From Flavobacterium piscis (GTDB taxonomy: Bacteria; Bacteroidota; Bacteroidia; Flavobacteriales; Flavobacteriaceae), in assembly GCF_001686925.1 (NCBI RefSeq), contig NZ_LVEN01000010.1, positions 276,998-340,997 on the forward strand: a stretch of DNA of 64,000 bases. Reading direction: 5' to 3'. Made by a program: the position numbers and the translations under genes. Every line of letters begins with the position of its first letter. Position 1 is the first letter of the stretch. Below are positions 45,331 through 54,326 of the stretch, in pieces. Under the pieces are notes generated by a model. It made no database searches and was not told the DNA's origin. It was given only the letters and a program-made list of their open reading frames with translations.

Positions 45331-47378
45331 CTATTTTGTAGGTTAATTTTCTGGTCTATGGGTACTTTTATTATAAGAAGCGTTCCTTCTTGCGGAGCAG
45401 ACTTTAAATGTACTGTGCCTTTGCATTCTGCAGCTCTATATTGAATGTTATGCAAACCTATACCATTTTTTGATTTTTTGGCATTAAAACCAACTCCATC
45501 ATCATAAATAGACAAAACCAAATGATTTATTTCACTTTTAAACTCGACTTTTATAGTGTTTGCATTTGCATATTTATTACAATTTTGAAGTGCCTCCTGA
45601 ACAATTCTGTATAAATTAATTTTAACGGCATTACTCACCAATTCCCATTTGATATTAGAATCGAAAGAGGTTATTAATTCTGCTTCATATGTGTTTTTTT
45701 GGTCTTCGAACAATTTGTTTAAAATCGCGATAAAATTATTAATTAATTCGGATTTCTCCCGATTTAAATCATGCGAAATTTCACGTATATCCTGCTCAAT
45801 ATTTTTAAGTTCTGTTAAATATTTTTTTCTTTTTAGAGCTGCCTCCGCCTCATCGATCTTATCTAAACTATCCAGGCTTATCCGCACCCCAAACATTCGC
45901 CCTAAAACGCCATCATGCAAATCCTGCGCTACTTTTTTCTTTTCTTTAATACGCATGAGCTCGATATCGTTTTGCTGCGAAATCATCAAATTATAAATAT
46001 CTTCGTTTGCTATTTGCTGCTGTTGCTTAAAGAGTAATTCCCGGTTTTTGGCCTGTTGCGTTTTGTAAACATAAAAAAACAAACCTATTAAGGTACAGAT
46101 ACTAAAAACATAAATCAGGGTTTTATTTTTTTCCTGAAGATTTGAGTTTTGATCTTTTATTTCGTTGGTTTCATATTCAATACGAGAGAACTTTTCTCCC
46201 ATTTTTCGTTCTGATTTTACCATTTTATCGTTCAGCTTAATATATTCTCTAGAATATAACGATGCATTTTTGGGATCGACTATAGCAATTTGTTTGAGCG
46301 CTTCTAGTGTATTAACAAACTTATTTGATGTACGGGACAAAGTTAATGCTTGTCTTGAAAACTGAAATGCTTTGAAAGTATCTCTTTTAAAAGCAAAATA
46401 TTCAGACAAATGAATTTTACTCGAAACTACTCCCGAAGTAAGATCAAGACTGTCTCTAATTCTTAAAGATTTATAAAACAACTCCGGCAACTGATCTTGC
46501 TCTTTTAATTTGAATTTCGAATATCCCAGGTTATCAAGCAGAATAGCGTATAAACTTGCCCTGTCTTCAAAAAGATTTTCTTGCGCCAATCCTTTTTCAA
46601 AAAAAAACTTAGCCTTTTTATAATCGCCCATTTTCATATGGATAAAGCCAATATTATTGAGTGATGCTGCTTTATATTGATAAAATGCCAGTATCGATTT
46701 ATCTTCTAAAATTGCTAAAGCTTTGTTTTGAAACTCTAATGCCTTTGTATATTCTTCTCTTTCATTATACAATATTCCTAACAGGTTATAGCTTTCATAA
46801 TAGAGATCGTTTACTTTTTGTTGTTTTTTTAAACTGCGTAAAGCTTTAAAAACCCCTATTTCACTTTCAAAGAAATCACCCTCGTTATATTGCAGGCTTG
46901 CTTTATTTAAAAACGTTTTTGCTAAATTGTACTGATCATTTATTTTTAAATAAAGCTTTTCGGCCTTAAAATAATTCATAAAGGCACTATCAGAAATCGA
47001 TTGGGATTCATAATAATCACCTAAGTACATATAGGCTTTGGCAATGTGCACGGAGTCCTGAGATTTTTGTGCCCTTTCGAGAATTAATTTAGTGGTTTGA
47101 AGGTATGATTTCCAATCGCTCATGTTGTAATAACGATTGGCGACTTTAAAAAGGTTTGCTTTATTAAGAGAGTCATCTTTTTGGTTTAAGATGATAGCTA
47201 AAGCTTTCTGACTGTAATTTTGTTTAATCTGTAAAGGCAAATTGTTTTCGTTTGCTAACGAAAGATACGTAGGAAGACTATCTGCGGGGGAAATTATATT
47301 TTTATCTGATTCTTTTTTCTTGGTACATGCCAATAGAACAAAGAATAAAATTAATATTATTTTACATTGCTTTTTCAA
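45327..47378 (-). CDS. TPR-containing sensor histidine kinase (HisKA_3)
   Basis: The protein has 683 residues. The N-terminus has a lipobox-like LLACTKKKES (Cys18). Residues ~35-400 are TPR repeats (AKAYMYLGDYYESQSISDSA, ALEFQNKALAILED, ASLNNIGFIHMKMGDYKKAK), presumably periplasmic. One membrane helix at ~420-438 (LIYVFSICTLIGLFFYVYK) leads through a coiled coil to the HisKA_3 dimerisation helix with H488 (VAQDLHDGVLGRMFG) and the HATPase domain (VQEALQNCNKYANANTI, YDDGVGFNAKKSKNGIGLHN). This NarX-type kinase design is common in Bacteroidota. Signal unknown. Confidence 0.93.
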   Translation of the reverse strand: MKKQCKIILILFFVLLACTKKKESDKNIISPADSLPTYLSLANENNLPLQIKQNYSQKALAIILNQKDDSLNKANLFKVANRYYNMSDWKSYLQTTKLILERAQKSQDSVHIAKAYMYLGDYYESQSISDSAFMNYFKAEKLYLKINDQYNLAKTFLNKASLQYNEGDFFESEIGVFKALRSLKKQQKVNDLYYESYNLLGILYNEREEYTKALEFQNKALAILEDKSILAFYQYKAASLNNIGFIHMKMGDYKKAKFFFEKGLAQENLFEDRASLYAILLDNLGYSKFKLKEQDQLPELFYKSLRIRDSLDLTSGVVSSKIHLSEYFAFKRDTFKAFQFSRQALTLSRTSNKFVNTLEALKQIAIVDPKNASLYSREYIKLNDKMVKSERKMGEKFSRIEYETNEIKDQNSNLQEKNKTLIYVFSICTLIGLFFYVYKTQQAKNRELLFKQQQQIANEDIYNLMISQQNDIELMRIKEKKKVAQDLHDGVLGRMFGVRISLDSLDKIDEAEAALKRKKYLTELKNIEQDIREISHDLNREKSELINNFIAILNKLFEDQKNTYEAELITSFDSNIKWELVSNAVKINLYRIVQEALQNCNKYANANTIKVEFKSEINHLVLSIYDDGVGFNAKKSKNGIGLHNIQYRAAECKGTVHLKSAPQEGTLLIIKVPIDQKINLQNR

Positions 47379-47428
47379 TTTGTGTCTTTGAGTTTTACCA
47401 AAAATAGTAAAACTATAGACACAAAAAA

Positions 47429-47450
47429 AGGCTGTTAAAATTAACAGCCT
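47429..47450 (-). terminator. Terminator of the small exported peptide gene
   Basis: ggctgttaa (47430-47438) pairs with ttaacagcc (47441-47449). On the minus strand a T-run follows immediately. It lies 26 bp after the stop of the gene at 47476-47709. Confidence 0.85.
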
Positions 47451-47475
47451 AATATAAATTTATTCAAATTGCAGC

Positions 47476-47709
47476 TTAGTCTACTTTTTTATCTGTTCCG
47501 ATAGATTGATTAACGCTGGCAAAAGTCAATTGTTTTGCATTGTTTGCTATTTGATCACCTTTCTTTTGTTTTCCTGTAGCACCTCCATCGATAGGCACGA
47601 TTTTAATAGAATCTGAAACTGCTAAGAAATTTGTAGTTTCAGGAGTAGCGAATGATGTTGCTACCATTACTAAAGAAAATAATCCGAATGTTAAAGCTGC
47701 TTTTTTCAT
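47476..47709 (-). CDS. Small exported protein of unknown function
   Basis: The protein has 77 residues. A clear signal peptide (MKKAALTFGLFSLVMVATSF, cleavage after SFA) leaves a ~55-residue secreted peptide with VSDSIKIVPIDGGATGKQKK and no Cys. It has its own terminator and lies between the LytTR regulator gene and the TPR kinase gene, all on the minus strand. The family is not recognised. It might be a ligand or target of the neighbouring signalling genes, but nothing in the sequence shows that. Confidence 0.7.
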   Translation of the reverse strand: MKKAALTFGLFSLVMVATSFATPETTNFLAVSDSIKIVPIDGGATGKQKKGDQIANNAKQLTFASVNQSIGTDKKVD

Positions 47710-47884
47710 AATCTGAGGTATTAAATGTTGATTTTTTTTGTTTTTGGAGAATCATCGCCGTGTGCGAATCATGGTGTAAAACTAACTCCGAATTCAAAAA
47801 AAATTTATACGAAAAAACAGGTTTATGGTAGATCATACCCAATTGATAGTCAATGGGTATCAAATTTATGTAAATGCCTAATTT

Positions 47885-48718
47885 TTAGACTTCTAAGTAA
47901 TTTCCTATAGAAAAATCTGCTATAATTAGATCTACATTTGATTTGTAGGTTTTAGAAAAAGGAATCTTTTTTAGCGAATTTTTTATGTAACAAACTGAGC
48001 TTCCGTTATGAATTCTTGCTATATAGTTTTTGTTGATAATATAACTATTGTGAATTCGGATAAAAGGATGCGACAAAATACTCTCAAAATGCTTTAAAGT
48101 TTTAAAGGCGGTGATCATTTCGCCTGAATTCAAATAAATATCTGTCGAATTATTATCAGCCTGAAAATAGCAAATATCGGCTGCATTCATATAACGATGG
48201 TCACCGTATGACTTAATGCATATAATAAGAGGAGTCTCTATCTTTTGCGGCTTTTGTATAAAAGGAAGTGCAGAAGAGGTAATTTCGTTTCTTATTTCTG
48301 CTACATTCGTTTCGTGAATCGTTTTATCCAATTTTAAAATTGTTCTTAAAACGTCTATTGCGCGAAGAGGCTTCAGGATATAATCAAAAACATTGTACTG
48401 AATGGCTTCAAAAGCAAGCTCTTTTTTTGGGGTAGTAATTATTATTTTGGGAATAAGTGGCAGGAATCTGTAAAGCTCGTTTATAAAAGCAAGCGATAAA
48501 TTGCTGGATATGTCCAAAGGATCAATTTCTAAAAAAACAATCGAAGGCCGGTGTTGTAACACTAAATACAAACCGTCCTGATAATTCGTAGCCGAAGCCA
48601 TAAAAGTTAATTCTGAAAAACCTTCGGCAATTGCTCTGGTTTTCAAAATACTTTCAGCATCATCGTCAATAATAATATACGAATACTTTTTCAATATCAG
48701 TTTTTGTTGATTTTTCAT
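47885..48718 (-). CDS. LytTR response regulator with Glu at the phospho-acceptor site
   Basis: The protein has 277 residues. The receiver-like domain (~10-130) has the acidic triad DDD at 18-20 (YSYIIIDDDAESILKTRA), a Thr in KIIITTPKKE and a Lys in DYILKPLRAI. Where the phospho-acceptor Asp is expected the sequence is PSIVFLEIDPLD, with Glu64. The C-terminal LytTR DNA-binding domain (~175-270) contains YMNAADICYFQADNNSTDIY and FIRIHNSYIINKNYIARIHN. No LytS-type histidine kinase gene is adjacent. It may be constitutively active or phosphorylation-independent. Confidence 0.9.
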   Translation of the reverse strand: MKNQQKLILKKYSYIIIDDDAESILKTRAIAEGFSELTFMASATNYQDGLYLVLQHRPSIVFLEIDPLDISSNLSLAFINELYRFLPLIPKIIITTPKKELAFEAIQYNVFDYILKPLRAIDVLRTILKLDKTIHETNVAEIRNEITSSALPFIQKPQKIETPLIICIKSYGDHRYMNAADICYFQADNNSTDIYLNSGEMITAFKTLKHFESILSHPFIRIHNSYIINKNYIARIHNGSSVCYIKNSLKKIPFSKTYKSNVDLIIADFSIGNYLEV

Positions 48719-48909
48719 GAATCCCCGACAACTATCCCAGTAGTTTCATCAATACTTTTGAAAAAATTTATTTTTAGTGTTTTATCCGCAATTAAAAATA
48801 CGAATTTCAGTTATTTTACTATTTCATTGTTAATACATTACAAACAAATGTTAACACATATAGGTGAAATGCAAAAAAGTCCGACGAACTGCATTTGTAA
48901 AATTAAAAA

Positions 48910-48940
48910 AATCCCAAATTCCTGTACGGAATTTGGGATT
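48910..48940 (-). terminator. Terminator of glyS
   Basis: aatcccaaattcc (48910-48922) pairs perfectly with ggaatttgggatt (48928-48940). It lies 25 bp beyond the glyS stop, and the minus-strand reading ends in a run of T. Confidence 0.9.
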
Positions 48941-48964
48941 TATTATAGTATTGATTTAAGAAAA

Positions 48965-50503
48965 TTACATTTTCATCAACCAGTTTTTCATAGAAACTTC
49001 ATTCTCGATAATGTCTTTCAATTCAGAAATTTTTACACGATCCTGTTTCATTGTATCTCTATGACGAATTGTTACTGTTTCGTCTTCGATTGTTTGGTGA
49101 TCAACTGTTACACAAAACGGAGTTCCAAGAGCATCTTGTCTTCTGTAACGACGTCCTACAGCATCTTTTTCATCATAAGCCACACTGAAATCCCATTTTA
49201 AATCATCAATGATTTTTCTGGCGATATCCGGCAATCCGTCTTTTTTAACCAATGGCAAAATAGCCACTTTTGTTGGTGCTAAAACTGATGGTAATTTTAG
49301 AACCGTTCTTGTAGAACCATCTTCAAGAGTTTCTTCTTGTAATGAAGTTGCAAAAACAGCCAAAAACATACGATCTAAACCAACTGAAGTTTCTACTACG
49401 TATGGCACGTAATTTTCATTTAGTTCCGGATCAAAATATTGTAATTTTCTACCAGAATATTGTTCGTGTGCTTTTAAGTCAAAATCAGTACGAGAGTGAA
49501 TTCCTTCTAATTCTTTAAAACCAAAAGGGAAATTAAACTCAATATCAGCCGCAGCGTTTGCGTAATGTGCTAATTTTTCATGATCGTGAAAACGGTAATT
49601 ATCTTTTCCTAATCCTAAAGACAAGTGCCAGTTTAAACGTGTTTCTTTCCAATGGTGGTACCATTTCATTTCTTCACCCGGACGTACAAAAAATTGCATT
49701 TCCATTTGTTCGAATTCACGCATACGGAAAATAAATTGTCTTGCAACAATTTCGTTTCTGAAGGCTTTACCGGTTTGAGCAATTCCAAAAGGAATTTTCA
49801 TACGACCTGATTTTTGAACGTTCAGGAAATTTACAAAAATACCCTGAGCTGTTTCCGGACGTAAATACAAATCCATTGCAGAATCTGCAGAAGCTCCCAG
49901 TTTAGTTCCGAACATTAGGTTGAATTGCTTTACGTCTGTCCAGTTTCTTGAACCGGTTTCAGGATCAGCAATTTCTAATTCTTCGATCAAAGCTTTTACA
50001 TCCTGAAGATCATCAGTCATACCTTTTGCAAGCCTTGATAAAATTTCTTTATACTTTGAAAGATATTCTACAACACGTGCATTTGTGGTAATAAATTCTT
50101 CTTCATTAAATGCATCGCCAAAACGAGCTCTCGCTTTTTCGATTTCTTTTTGAGCTTTTTGATTGATCTTTTCAGCATGATCTTCAACTAAAACGTCAGC
50201 TCTATATCTTTTCTTTGAATCTTTATTATCAATCAACGGATCATTAAAAGCATCAACGTGGCCTGAAGCTTTCCAGGTTGTTGGATGCATCAATATTGCA
50301 GCATCAAGGCCCACAATATTCTCATTCATCTGAACCATTGATTTCCACCAATATTCACGGATATTCTTTTTTAACTCGACACCATTTTGTGCATAATCAT
50401 ACACTGCACTCAATCCGTCGTATACTTCGCTTGACGGAAAAATAAATCCGTACTCTTTTGCGTGCGAAACCACATTCTTAAATATATCTTCTTGTTTTGC
50501 CAT
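48965..50503 (-). CDS. glyS: Glycyl-tRNA synthetase (dimeric type)
   Basis: The protein has 512 residues, the single-chain alpha2 class II enzyme rather than the GlyQ/GlyS tetramer type. Features: N-terminal FPSSEVYDGLSAVYDYAQNG, the glycine/tRNA region TWKASGHVDAFNDPLIDNKD, motif 2 IAQTGKAFRNEIVARQFIFR, EGIHSRTDFDLKAHEQYS, motif 3 ETSVGLDRMFLAVF, and the C-terminal anticodon-binding domain (VAILPLVKKDGLPDIARKII). It charges tRNA-Gly in the cytoplasm. Confidence 0.97.
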   Translation of the reverse strand: MAKQEDIFKNVVSHAKEYGFIFPSSEVYDGLSAVYDYAQNGVELKKNIREYWWKSMVQMNENIVGLDAAILMHPTTWKASGHVDAFNDPLIDNKDSKKRYRADVLVEDHAEKINQKAQKEIEKARARFGDAFNEEEFITTNARVVEYLSKYKEILSRLAKGMTDDLQDVKALIEELEIADPETGSRNWTDVKQFNLMFGTKLGASADSAMDLYLRPETAQGIFVNFLNVQKSGRMKIPFGIAQTGKAFRNEIVARQFIFRMREFEQMEMQFFVRPGEEMKWYHHWKETRLNWHLSLGLGKDNYRFHDHEKLAHYANAAADIEFNFPFGFKELEGIHSRTDFDLKAHEQYSGRKLQYFDPELNENYVPYVVETSVGLDRMFLAVFATSLQEETLEDGSTRTVLKLPSVLAPTKVAILPLVKKDGLPDIARKIIDDLKWDFSVAYDEKDAVGRRYRRQDALGTPFCVTVDHQTIEDETVTIRHRDTMKQDRVKISELKDIIENEVSMKNWLMKM

Positions 50504-50510
50504 AGTGATG

Positions 50511-50518
50511 CAAAAATA
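50511..50518 (-). promoter_or_regulatory. Candidate -7 box for glyS
   Basis: The minus strand reads TATTTTTG, matching TAnnTTTG, only 7 bp upstream of the glyS ATG. If used, the glyS mRNA would be leaderless or nearly so. Confidence 0.4.
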
Positions 50519-50573
50519 TAAAAAGTACGTTTAAAAAAAAGAAAAAATATAAAGATTGAGAGATTGATTTCGT

Positions 50574-50581
50574 TATTTTTG
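50574..50581 (+). promoter_or_regulatory. Candidate -7 box for the ComF-like gene
   Basis: TATTTTTG lies 20 bp upstream of the GTG start at 50602, leaving a short leader of about 14 nt. Confidence 0.45.
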
Positions 50582-50601
50582 TAACTAAATTCTTTCTATT
50601 T

Positions 50602-51285
50602 GTGTTTAATTATATTATTGACCTGTTTTTCCCTAAAGTTTGTGCCGGATGTCATACTATTTTGATCACCAACGAAACTGTATTTTGTACCAATTGTCGT
50701 CACGAATTGCCTCTTACCCAATATCATTTAGATCCAAAAAATGAAGCGGTCAAGAAATTTTATGGTAAAATTGCTATCGAACACGCATCGGCAATTTTGT
50801 ATTTTAACAAAAAAGGAATTGTTCAGGAACTTATTCACAACCTAAAATACAAAGGTCACGAAGAGATTGGAACCGTTTTAGGAAATTGGTATATGGAAGA
50901 TTTAAAGGAACTCATTTTAGAAACTCCTTTTGACGTTGTAATCCCTGTTCCGTTGCATCCTAAAAAATTCAGGGAACGCGGCTATAATCAGGTTACAACT
51001 TTTGGCAAGGCTTTAGCCAAAGGTTTAAAGATTAACTATAATGATACTCTTTTATATCGAAAAAAATATTCGAAAACACAATCAAAAAAGAACCTCATTG
51101 GAAGATCTGAAAATATCGAAAATATTTTTGATGTGCATTTTACAGCAGAAAATCAAAACAAACATTTCTTAATTGTAGACGATGTTTTAACAACCGGAGC
51201 CACTCTCGAAGCCTGCTCAAAAGCTTTATTAAAAATTCCCGGAGCCAAAATTAGTATCGTTTGTATGGCGATGGCACACTCTTAG
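50602..51285 (+). CDS. ComF-family phosphoribosyltransferase-like protein
   Basis: The protein has 227 residues with a GTG start; no in-frame ATG lies between the promoter-like box and the conserved N-terminus (FNYIIDLFFPKVCAGCHTIL). An N-terminal zinc ribbon (CAGC, CTNC) and a C-terminal phosphoribosyltransferase domain with the PRPP loop FLIVDDVLTTGATLEACSKA are present, as is the VIPVPLHPKKFRERGYNQ block. ComF-like proteins are linked to DNA uptake and amidophosphoribosyltransferase-like folds; the reaction is not established. Confidence 0.92.
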   Translation: MFNYIIDLFFPKVCAGCHTILITNETVFCTNCRHELPLTQYHLDPKNEAVKKFYGKIAIEHASAILYFNKKGIVQELIHNLKYKGHEEIGTVLGNWYMEDLKELILETPFDVVIPVPLHPKKFRERGYNQVTTFGKALAKGLKINYNDTLLYRKKYSKTQSKKNLIGRSENIENIFDVHFTAENQNKHFLIVDDVLTTGATLEACSKALLKIPGAKISIVCMAMAHS

Positions 51286-51367
51286 CGGGAAATTCCAATC
51301 CCGAAACATGGGGATAAAATCCCAAATTCCAAACCTTACTGGAAATTCCAAACTTGATCTTTTGAGG

Positions 51368-51437
51368 AAATTCCAAAAAATAAATTCCAAATTCCAACTT
51401 ATAGTTATTGGAATTTGGAATTTATTTTTTGGAATTT
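51368..51437. terminator. 30-bp perfect bidirectional hairpin
   Basis: Arm 51368-51397 (ending ttccaaattccaa) and arm 51408-51437 (starting ttggaatttggaa) are exact reverse complements over 30 bp around the loop cttatagtta. It lies between the ComF-like gene (+) and the convergent protease gene (-). Confidence 0.85.
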
Positions 51438-51446
51438 ATTTAAAAG

Positions 51447-54131
51447 TTAGTAAACAATCAGTTTCTTCACTGTTCTGTCATCTCCATTAATAGTTGTTAC
51501 AAAATACATTCCGGCAGAAAGATTTGTTAGATCGATGTTTTGGTTAAAATGATGCGTTTTATCAAAAGAATTATAATAGACTTTTTGACCTGCAATATCA
51601 TGTACAAAAACCTCAATTCTCTGCAAAGAATCACTTTCCAGCTGAATGGTAAAATTTCCTCTGGTTGGATTTGGATAGAGTGCAAAATCTATTTTTTCCT
51701 GACTGGGTTCTCCCAGAGTAAAAGTTTGATTGCAAATATTTACCGATGCCGAATTTATTTTCCCGAACCTGCCTGTAACTGCATCACGAACTTTAAAAGT
51801 CCAGGTACCTTTAGGATCTTGCCCGTTAAATACACTTAACAAATTTACCGGAATAACAATCTGGCTGGTTATTTTAGAACAATCTAATGGAACTCCTGCA
51901 TCGTCATACTGCAAGTCTAAAGTAGACTGTATTCCTCCGCAGCTTTTATTGTTATATAAATTAACGGTTGTTCCTTGTGGGCTTACTAGTTGAATTTCGA
52001 CATCAGAAATTCTTTCATGTGTAAAATTCACCATCACATTTACATCAGAAACTTTTCCTGTCGACGCGGGCACATTTACAGTTCTTGTCGTAAAAGTGGC
52101 TCCAAAAGGAATATCAAAAGCGTTTCCAAAACTATAAGAATCACAACTTGTCGCAGAGGTATATCCTACTGCAAAAGGCTGGCTATTTATGGCATAATAA
52201 ATATTCGCTGTTGGTTCAACCAAAACCCTGCAATTTGTTGAAGCTTCTACACTTGTTGGAATTTGAACAGACTGAGTACCATCATTTGGTGTATTTGAAG
52301 CCAGAATGACAGGATATGTTAATCCGCCATCTGTAGACAATTTGATGTTTACACTTGAAGAACCTTGCAAAGTATTGGTATTATTAACACTCCACGTTAT
52401 AGTTTGAAATGATCCTATTTGCCAGCTTACATCATTGCTATTTTGGGAAGTTACTGCAAACGGGCCGGCATTCGCCACTACATTTACTACCATTTCATCA
52501 CTATTTGTTTGCGCGAGTCCCTGAGCTCCATTATCTCTTGTTGTCAAAGTAAAATGCAATGTTCTTGCAATAGATGAAACAGATTCCCAGGTTGTAGTTA
52601 ATTTATTTCCTAAAACAGTACTTAAAGTCGGCATATAACGCACCGGAGAACTAGACGGCATTAGAGATCTAAACAATGGCCCGTCAGGTTTTGTGGGATA
52701 AGCAACACTATTACTATTGGCCGTTGATGATGATATTGCACTGTCAAATTGTTCCCATGTAAAAGTAGCACCACTACCCGAACCTGTTAAAATAAAAGGT
52801 GTACTTATTGGAATTGTATAGTCTGAACCAGCACTAATTGCGGGCGGATTATTGGCTATGGCAGTATTAGCAGGACAACTTTTTGTAGCAAGATTGCTCT
52901 GAATTTGCCAAATACTGGTATAAGCAAAATAATCGTCTGAATTGTCCTGAACATCATAATTCGTTATACCAGCATAACCCATAATCGTAGATCCGCTTCC
53001 TGGTTCTACATTCATGCCTGTTCTTTCGGTACCATCAAAAGAAAAAGTATGATTGGCACCTAATTGATGTCCCATTTCGTGGGCCACAAAATCAATATCA
53101 AAAGTATCTCCCTGAGGTTTATTGTTAGATGGCGAGGTATATCCGCTTCCTTTACCAATAACATTTGATGCTGTTGGACTATTGCAAACGCAACCTATAC
53201 AAGCTGCATTACCACCGCCTCCCGATGCACCAAACAAATGTCCTATATCATAATTTGCGTCGCCAATAACGGTTGTTAATGTACTCTGAACTTCTTTGCT
53301 CCAATAATCATTACCGTCTGATTGATCTTCGGATGTACCTTTGGCAGCATCAGAATATGGGTCTGTTGCAGCATTGGTATAAATAACTGCATTTGTATTG
53401 GCAATTAACATCAATTTTACAGCTAGATCTCTATTAAAAACAGCATTAACTCTGGTCATAGTAGCATTCATTCCTGCTAATGCACCCTCAACAGTTCCGC
53501 CAAAGTAAGCGGTATATTCTCCTGTGCAGGAAATTGCTAAGCGCAAGGTTTTGAAAACTTTATTATTTGCCGCGGATTTTGCTGTTTTTGACGAATTATT
53601 TACATTCAAAATTTCATTTGTCGTTTTACACTCTAATCGTGCTGTAGCCGGCATATCGTTTTTAGTAAATAAAACATATCCGGATTTGTCTTCAGGATTT
53701 TGTTCAATATATTCAGAAGGTTTCTCAGAACGAAACACCATGGTTTGAACGCCAATTGGTGCAACACTAAAATGAATTTTGGCCGATTTATCGTCTATAC
53801 CTATTCCTTCGTAGGCTCTTATCTCAGGATATTTTGCCTGTAGTTCAGGTTCAAAATTAGAAGATTCCCATACTGTAAATCTTTCCAGAACGCCATTAGA
53901 ATTTGGTATTGTAATTTCTGTTGTGCTCTTTTTTGATGAAGGAGTTGTTGTACCGGAAAGTTTTGATTTTAAAAAATCGGCATTAAGTTTATAGTAAAGT
54001 CTTTCAGAATTAGCTGAATTTATCCTTTTACTCACAGAAGCCGAGCTTACTTTTTGCCACAAATTATCACTTTGCGCATGAATATTTACACAACAAAAAA
54101 TAAACAATAAAAGAAGTAATTTTTTTTTCAT
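51447..54131 (-). CDS. Secreted M12B/reprolysin-like zinc metalloprotease with T9SS tag
   Basis: The protein has 894 residues from the ATG at 54131; a TTG two codons earlier is rejected. Signal peptide KLLLLLFIFCCVNIHAQ. After a ~190-residue propeptide-like region the catalytic domain carries HEMGHQLGANH (351-361), the metzincin HExxHxxGxxH zinc motif. Fibronectin/Ig-like domains follow, then a proprotein-convertase P-domain (VSDVNVMVNFTHERISDVEI, GTWTFKVRDAVTGRFG) and a T9SS type A sorting domain (FALYPNPTRGNFTIQ, ending VKKLIVY). Exported through T9SS and attached to or released from the surface. Substrates unknown. Confidence 0.93.
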   Translation of the reverse strand: MKKKLLLLLFIFCCVNIHAQSDNLWQKVSSASVSKRINSANSERLYYKLNADFLKSKLSGTTTPSSKKSTTEITIPNSNGVLERFTVWESSNFEPELQAKYPEIRAYEGIGIDDKSAKIHFSVAPIGVQTMVFRSEKPSEYIEQNPEDKSGYVLFTKNDMPATARLECKTTNEILNVNNSSKTAKSAANNKVFKTLRLAISCTGEYTAYFGGTVEGALAGMNATMTRVNAVFNRDLAVKLMLIANTNAVIYTNAATDPYSDAAKGTSEDQSDGNDYWSKEVQSTLTTVIGDANYDIGHLFGASGGGGNAACIGCVCNSPTASNVIGKGSGYTSPSNNKPQGDTFDIDFVAHEMGHQLGANHTFSFDGTERTGMNVEPGSGSTIMGYAGITNYDVQDNSDDYFAYTSIWQIQSNLATKSCPANTAIANNPPAISAGSDYTIPISTPFILTGSGSGATFTWEQFDSAISSSTANSNSVAYPTKPDGPLFRSLMPSSSPVRYMPTLSTVLGNKLTTTWESVSSIARTLHFTLTTRDNGAQGLAQTNSDEMVVNVVANAGPFAVTSQNSNDVSWQIGSFQTITWSVNNTNTLQGSSSVNIKLSTDGGLTYPVILASNTPNDGTQSVQIPTSVEASTNCRVLVEPTANIYYAINSQPFAVGYTSATSCDSYSFGNAFDIPFGATFTTRTVNVPASTGKVSDVNVMVNFTHERISDVEIQLVSPQGTTVNLYNNKSCGGIQSTLDLQYDDAGVPLDCSKITSQIVIPVNLLSVFNGQDPKGTWTFKVRDAVTGRFGKINSASVNICNQTFTLGEPSQEKIDFALYPNPTRGNFTIQLESDSLQRIEVFVHDIAGQKVYYNSFDKTHHFNQNIDLTNLSAGMYFVTTINGDDRTVKKLIVY

Positions 54132-54297
54132 ACCCAAATGATAATTGAATAATCAAAATTAAGTGAATTAAATGAAACTCTTACATATCTGCGACAATTA
54201 ATGCTTTTTAGTCGACAAGTTGTTATATTTTATATAAAATAGCCTGATTGTCATTAAAAATCAATTGGGCTTAGCATAAAATTTAAAATAGATAGTA

Positions 54298-54305
54298 TAA
54301 ATTTG
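54298..54305 (+). promoter_or_regulatory. Candidate -7 box for ribF
   Basis: TAAATTTG matches TAnnTTTG. It overlaps a potential TTG start at 54303, making that start unlikely, and leaves about 15 nt of leader before the TTG at 54327. Confidence 0.5.
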
Positions 54306-54326
54306 CACCATCTTAAATTATTTGTT

